DNA of 17,331 bases from Chersky-299 sp963749535 (GTDB lineage: Bacteria > Actinomycetota > Thermoleophilia > RBG-16-64-13): positions 1-17,331 of the forward strand of contig CAVVNF010000009.1 of the NCBI GenBank assembly GCA_963749535.1, given 5' to 3'. The position numbers were made by a program, and so were the translations under genes. How positions within the stretch are numbered: the first letter of the stretch is position 1; each line of letters opens with the position of its first letter. Under the pieces are notes generated by a model. It worked only from the letters and a program-made list of their open reading frames with translations, searched no databases and was not told the origin of the DNA. This document shows positions 15,368 through 17,331 of the stretch, piece after piece.

Positions 15368-15684
15368 GGCATCACCCCTTGTCATCCGGCGAGACCGACT
15401 GGAGACCGAACCCGAGCCTAGCACGAACTCCATCCTGCAGTGCGTCCAACAAGCACTATCCAGTCTGGAGAACTCCACCGAAACAGCCCATGAGTGTCTG
15501 CATAACCCTGATGGCGTCGGCCGCCGAAACGGGCCAAGGGACACCGGTGGAGCAGTACCCTGTTCCACGCCGGCAGCACCTTTCCTCGAATCGCGGCATC
15601 CCGCGCTAATTGGTTGTCCACCGAGTCTTAACGAGTGCTACTGAGTGTCATGGAGTAGTCTGAGCTTTAGGAAGCCGCCGACGA
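15368..15684. other. Divergent intergenic region, reductase and phosphatase genes
   Basis: These 317 nt lie between two start codons facing away from each other. Both promoters must lie here, but I see no clear hexamer pair. No small gene or RNA is supported. Confidence 0.4.
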
Positions 15685-16164
15685 ATGATTCGACTGCGGG
15701 ACAATCTCTTTGTAGGGACCGAGAGCGATTGCCGTCGCGGGGACAAGAGCTGGGCTGTAGTGCACGCCTGCAAGCACCCATGTCATGTGAGTGCTGTGGG
15801 GTATTCCGGCAATCTCCCTCAGAGTCACCCGAGCTACCTGGTACTTGAATTGGGCGACGACCTATTTCTCAACATGATCGATCCGCCCGTGCCACTCTTC
15901 AGACTTGAACTCTTTGCGGCGTTCTTGTCATTCGCAAGGAGGAAGACCTCGGAGAGCAAGAAGTTGCTGATTCACTGCAATCGGGGTGAATCACGGGCAC
16001 CCTCGCTAGCGCTGGTATTCCTCGCAAAGGTGAGCGGGACTATCCCCGACGACTCCTACAGATCGGCCCGAGCTAGCTTCGAGAAGCTCTTTCCCGGTTA
16101 CTATCCCGGACGTGGCATCCAGACCCATTTGGAGACTAACTGGGCGATCTTGAGCGAAACGTAG
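15685..16164 (+). CDS. Dual-specificity/tyrosine-type protein phosphatase
   Basis: This 159-residue enzyme should remove phosphate from Tyr or Ser/Thr, or from phosphorylated small molecules, in the cytoplasm. The signature loop is HCNRGESRAPSLAL, with nucleophile Cys98 and phosphate-binding Arg104 (HCx5R); Ser103 precedes the Arg. The likely general acid is Asp66 in NMIDPPVP. The N-terminus LRDNLFVGTESDCRRGDKSW resembles the opening of DSP domains (VxxNLFVG). The C-terminus ends in helices (SARASFEKLFPGYY, THLETNWAILSE). AGGAAG stands about 10 nt before ATG at 15685. Intact, alone, on the opposite strand to its left neighbours. Standalone phosphatases of this type are common in phages and islands, but no kinase or phage gene is seen here. 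Confidence 0.85.
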   Translation: MIRLRDNLFVGTESDCRRGDKSWAVVHACKHPCHVSAVGYSGNLPQSHPSYLVLELGDDLFLNMIDPPVPLFRLELFAAFLSFARRKTSESKKLLIHCNRGESRAPSLALVFLAKVSGTIPDDSYRSARASFEKLFPGYYPGRGIQTHLETNWAILSET

Positions 16165-16575
16165 TAGCCTGTGCCGATTCACAAGCCGACCTTTTGGGGC
16201 CGTTGCACCCCGCCGGTACACCGGTTTTGAAGTGCGTATGACACCTTCCCGAAGCGTGACCGATTGTAACCAGACATGCCCATATGCAGGCTGTTTACTC
16301 GTCTGCCCTGCCTGGGCTTCCCGGAGCGTCCCCAAGCGTGCCCATAAGTTCGTTTGAAGATTGTTTGAAGCGCTGACCGCTCGACGCAATTGGGGCTCAT
16401 GAGTTCTTCCGCTTGACGTGTTGGCCCCCTCCCTGGACGGAACTCGTCCGCCCATTCTCGGGGTTTCAACTATAGGCGATCAACTCCACCTCCAACCCAT
16501 CTAACATCAAAGAGGATGCCTTATTCCTACGGGTCTCGGCCCCCAAACTATTGACCAAGTCCTGCGAGCCCGTCC
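16165..16575. other. No supported gene
   Basis: This stretch follows the phosphatase gene. The minus strand has a tRNA-like phrase (ACTTCAAAACC followed by GGGG...CCCC, about 16195-16240), but no T-arm or acceptor stem can be formed. Open frames on the minus strand show no family pattern. Confidence 0.4.
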
Positions 16576-16790
16576 TCACCGATGCTCGTATACGTTCACC
16601 GCCTTCACAGACTCGATGGATACGGTTTAGCTGCCGTCGTCAGACTTGACTTTGAGCTGGCTGCCGTTCTTTTCCAGAACAGTGCCCAAGCCAGTGATCG
16701 GAATGGTGGACCTTCGATCCGGCAGAATATGGGTCGATCTGTTTCAGCCGGAGGGAGCCGAAGCTGGATGGGGGCTGAGGTTCGGGCCGG
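16576..16790 (-). pseudogene. Fragment of a small beta-rich protein with internal stop
   Basis: The minus-strand text reads as protein across a shift and a stop: FGSLRLKQIDPYSAGSKV in one frame, then TIPITGLGTVLEKNGSQLKV and KSDDGS, TAA at 16627-16629, and in the same frame TVSIESVKAVNVYEHR to TGA at 16576. The pattern (GTVLEKNG..LKVKSDDGS.TVSIESVKAVNV) is typical of a short beta-barrel end. No start codon or SD is convincing. It is probably a decayed gene or an error-laden one. Confidence 0.4.
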
Positions 16791-17003
16791 CTTTGCTCGC
16801 CGCTGCGCGGTTTGGCTCCTGCGTTTCGAAGGCTGGGGGGTGAATCCTACCGGCCAGAAGGTCCTCTCTATCTGCGGGGGTCCGCTCCGGAGATGAACCC
16901 TTCAACGTAGGTGGAGGGCCCACATGGATTGTCTCCACGGCTATGAGCCCAGCTCAAGGGTAGCTCGTGTCGGATGTCCGCCTTGCTCCACAGCAGCACA
17001 TGC

Positions 17004-17222
17004 GTTTAGGAGGCCGCCGTCCTCATGTCCAGGGCGTATCGTCGTGTGCTATGGAGTGCACACTCGCAGGCTAAAAGGGCCCGTTCTGTCCATAGCGTTA
17101 CACCGAGTGCTTTCTGGGTAGGGGTGGCGGTAGGGGTAGGTAGGGGTAGGTAGGGGTGGAGCAAGTTGGGCCCAAGACAAAAGGGGAGGGGGACAGTCTC
17201 ACCCCTTGATGCTCGCCCCCGC
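17004..17222. repeat. Dispersed G-rich direct repeat, copy 2
   Basis: This is homologous to 9494-9704 in the same orientation, about 7.5 kb away. It keeps GTTTAG, GGCCGCCG, TGTCCAGGGCGTATCGTCGT, GTGTGCTATGGAGTGCAC and CAGGCTAAAAGGGCCC. Its G-tract has expanded to tandem TAGGGGTAGG units (17117-17160). It lacks the T-arm and acceptor part of the tRNA seen at copy 1; the minus strand here has loop CTCCTAA. No gene is supported between 16791 and 17331. Confidence 0.75.
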
Positions 17223-17331
17223 GGGCGCGATGGTCAAGACTGCGCACGACCGCACCCCGATGCGAAAGAGCCTCCCCGTGGGCAAGCGATATGAATTGAC
17301 CGCAGGCGACGTTCCTGAACGCCGTGCCACC

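Noticed and set aside
16190..16260. tRNA-Sec-like sequence (ACTTCAAAACC with a GGGG/CCCC arm)
   Set aside because: No T-arm, D-arm or acceptor stem can be paired, so the similarity is limited to the loop.
1..17331. CRISPR array, prophage structural genes or a toxin-antitoxin pair
   Set aside because: No regularly spaced identical repeats with unique spacers, no phage morphogenesis genes and no recognisable toxin-antitoxin couple were seen; the 155-nt periodicity at 12000-12850 is coding kelch repeats.

Overview
The window is GC-rich (roughly 60 % by eye) with Shine-Dalgarno (SD)-led genes. It looks like an uncultured Actinomycetota-type bacterium, probably environmental or anaerobic. The basis is lipoproteins with Thr-rich tails, a coiled-coil NlpC/P60 hydrolase, a DsrE-like protein, a nitroreductase and kelch lipoproteins; no ribosomal or other marker gene confirms this. 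TGA, TAG and TAA all end apparently intact genes, so a standard bacterial code fits. Many genes are broken by single-base indels, some compensated within about 50 bp while the protein sequence stays family-like. That points to residual sequencing or assembly error at least as much as to gene decay.

Left half (1-9.3 kb), all real genes on the minus strand: a PrsA/SurA-like lipoprotein foldase (379-1690, frameshifted, with a good terminator); an efflux operon of a MarR regulator and an ABC exporter overlapping by ATGA (2140-4509); a secreted NlpC/P60 cell-wall hydrolase (4958-6172); a spacer with hairpins and a possible 30-residue basic protein (6173-6977); and a DHA2-type MFS drug exporter followed by a MerR regulator (6978-9275), both frame-disrupted. 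The theme is cell envelope and multidrug efflux.

Right half (9.3-17.3 kb) looks accessory, with mixed strands and many orphan families. It opens with a decayed tRNA fused to a roughly 210-bp G-rich repeat, and a second copy of that repeat lies about 7.5 kb away near the window end. Between the copies are a nitroreductase plus DsrE-like protein (10120-11261), a possible membrane-protein remnant, a six-repeat kelch lipoprotein (11996-13141) with an unusual leader, a small uncharacterised protein (13613-13927), a DUF3024 protein with a TGA at a conserved Trp, a small Cys-pair protein, a frameshifted NAD(P)-binding reductase/epimerase, a dual-specificity-type phosphatase and a remnant near 16.6 kb.

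The points most worth a second look are the tRNA-derived repeat pair, the kelch-gene leader (a hairpin that would occlude the SD of a 10-codon ORF, plus a B12-box-like block), and the basic mini-protein whose frame continues past TGA.
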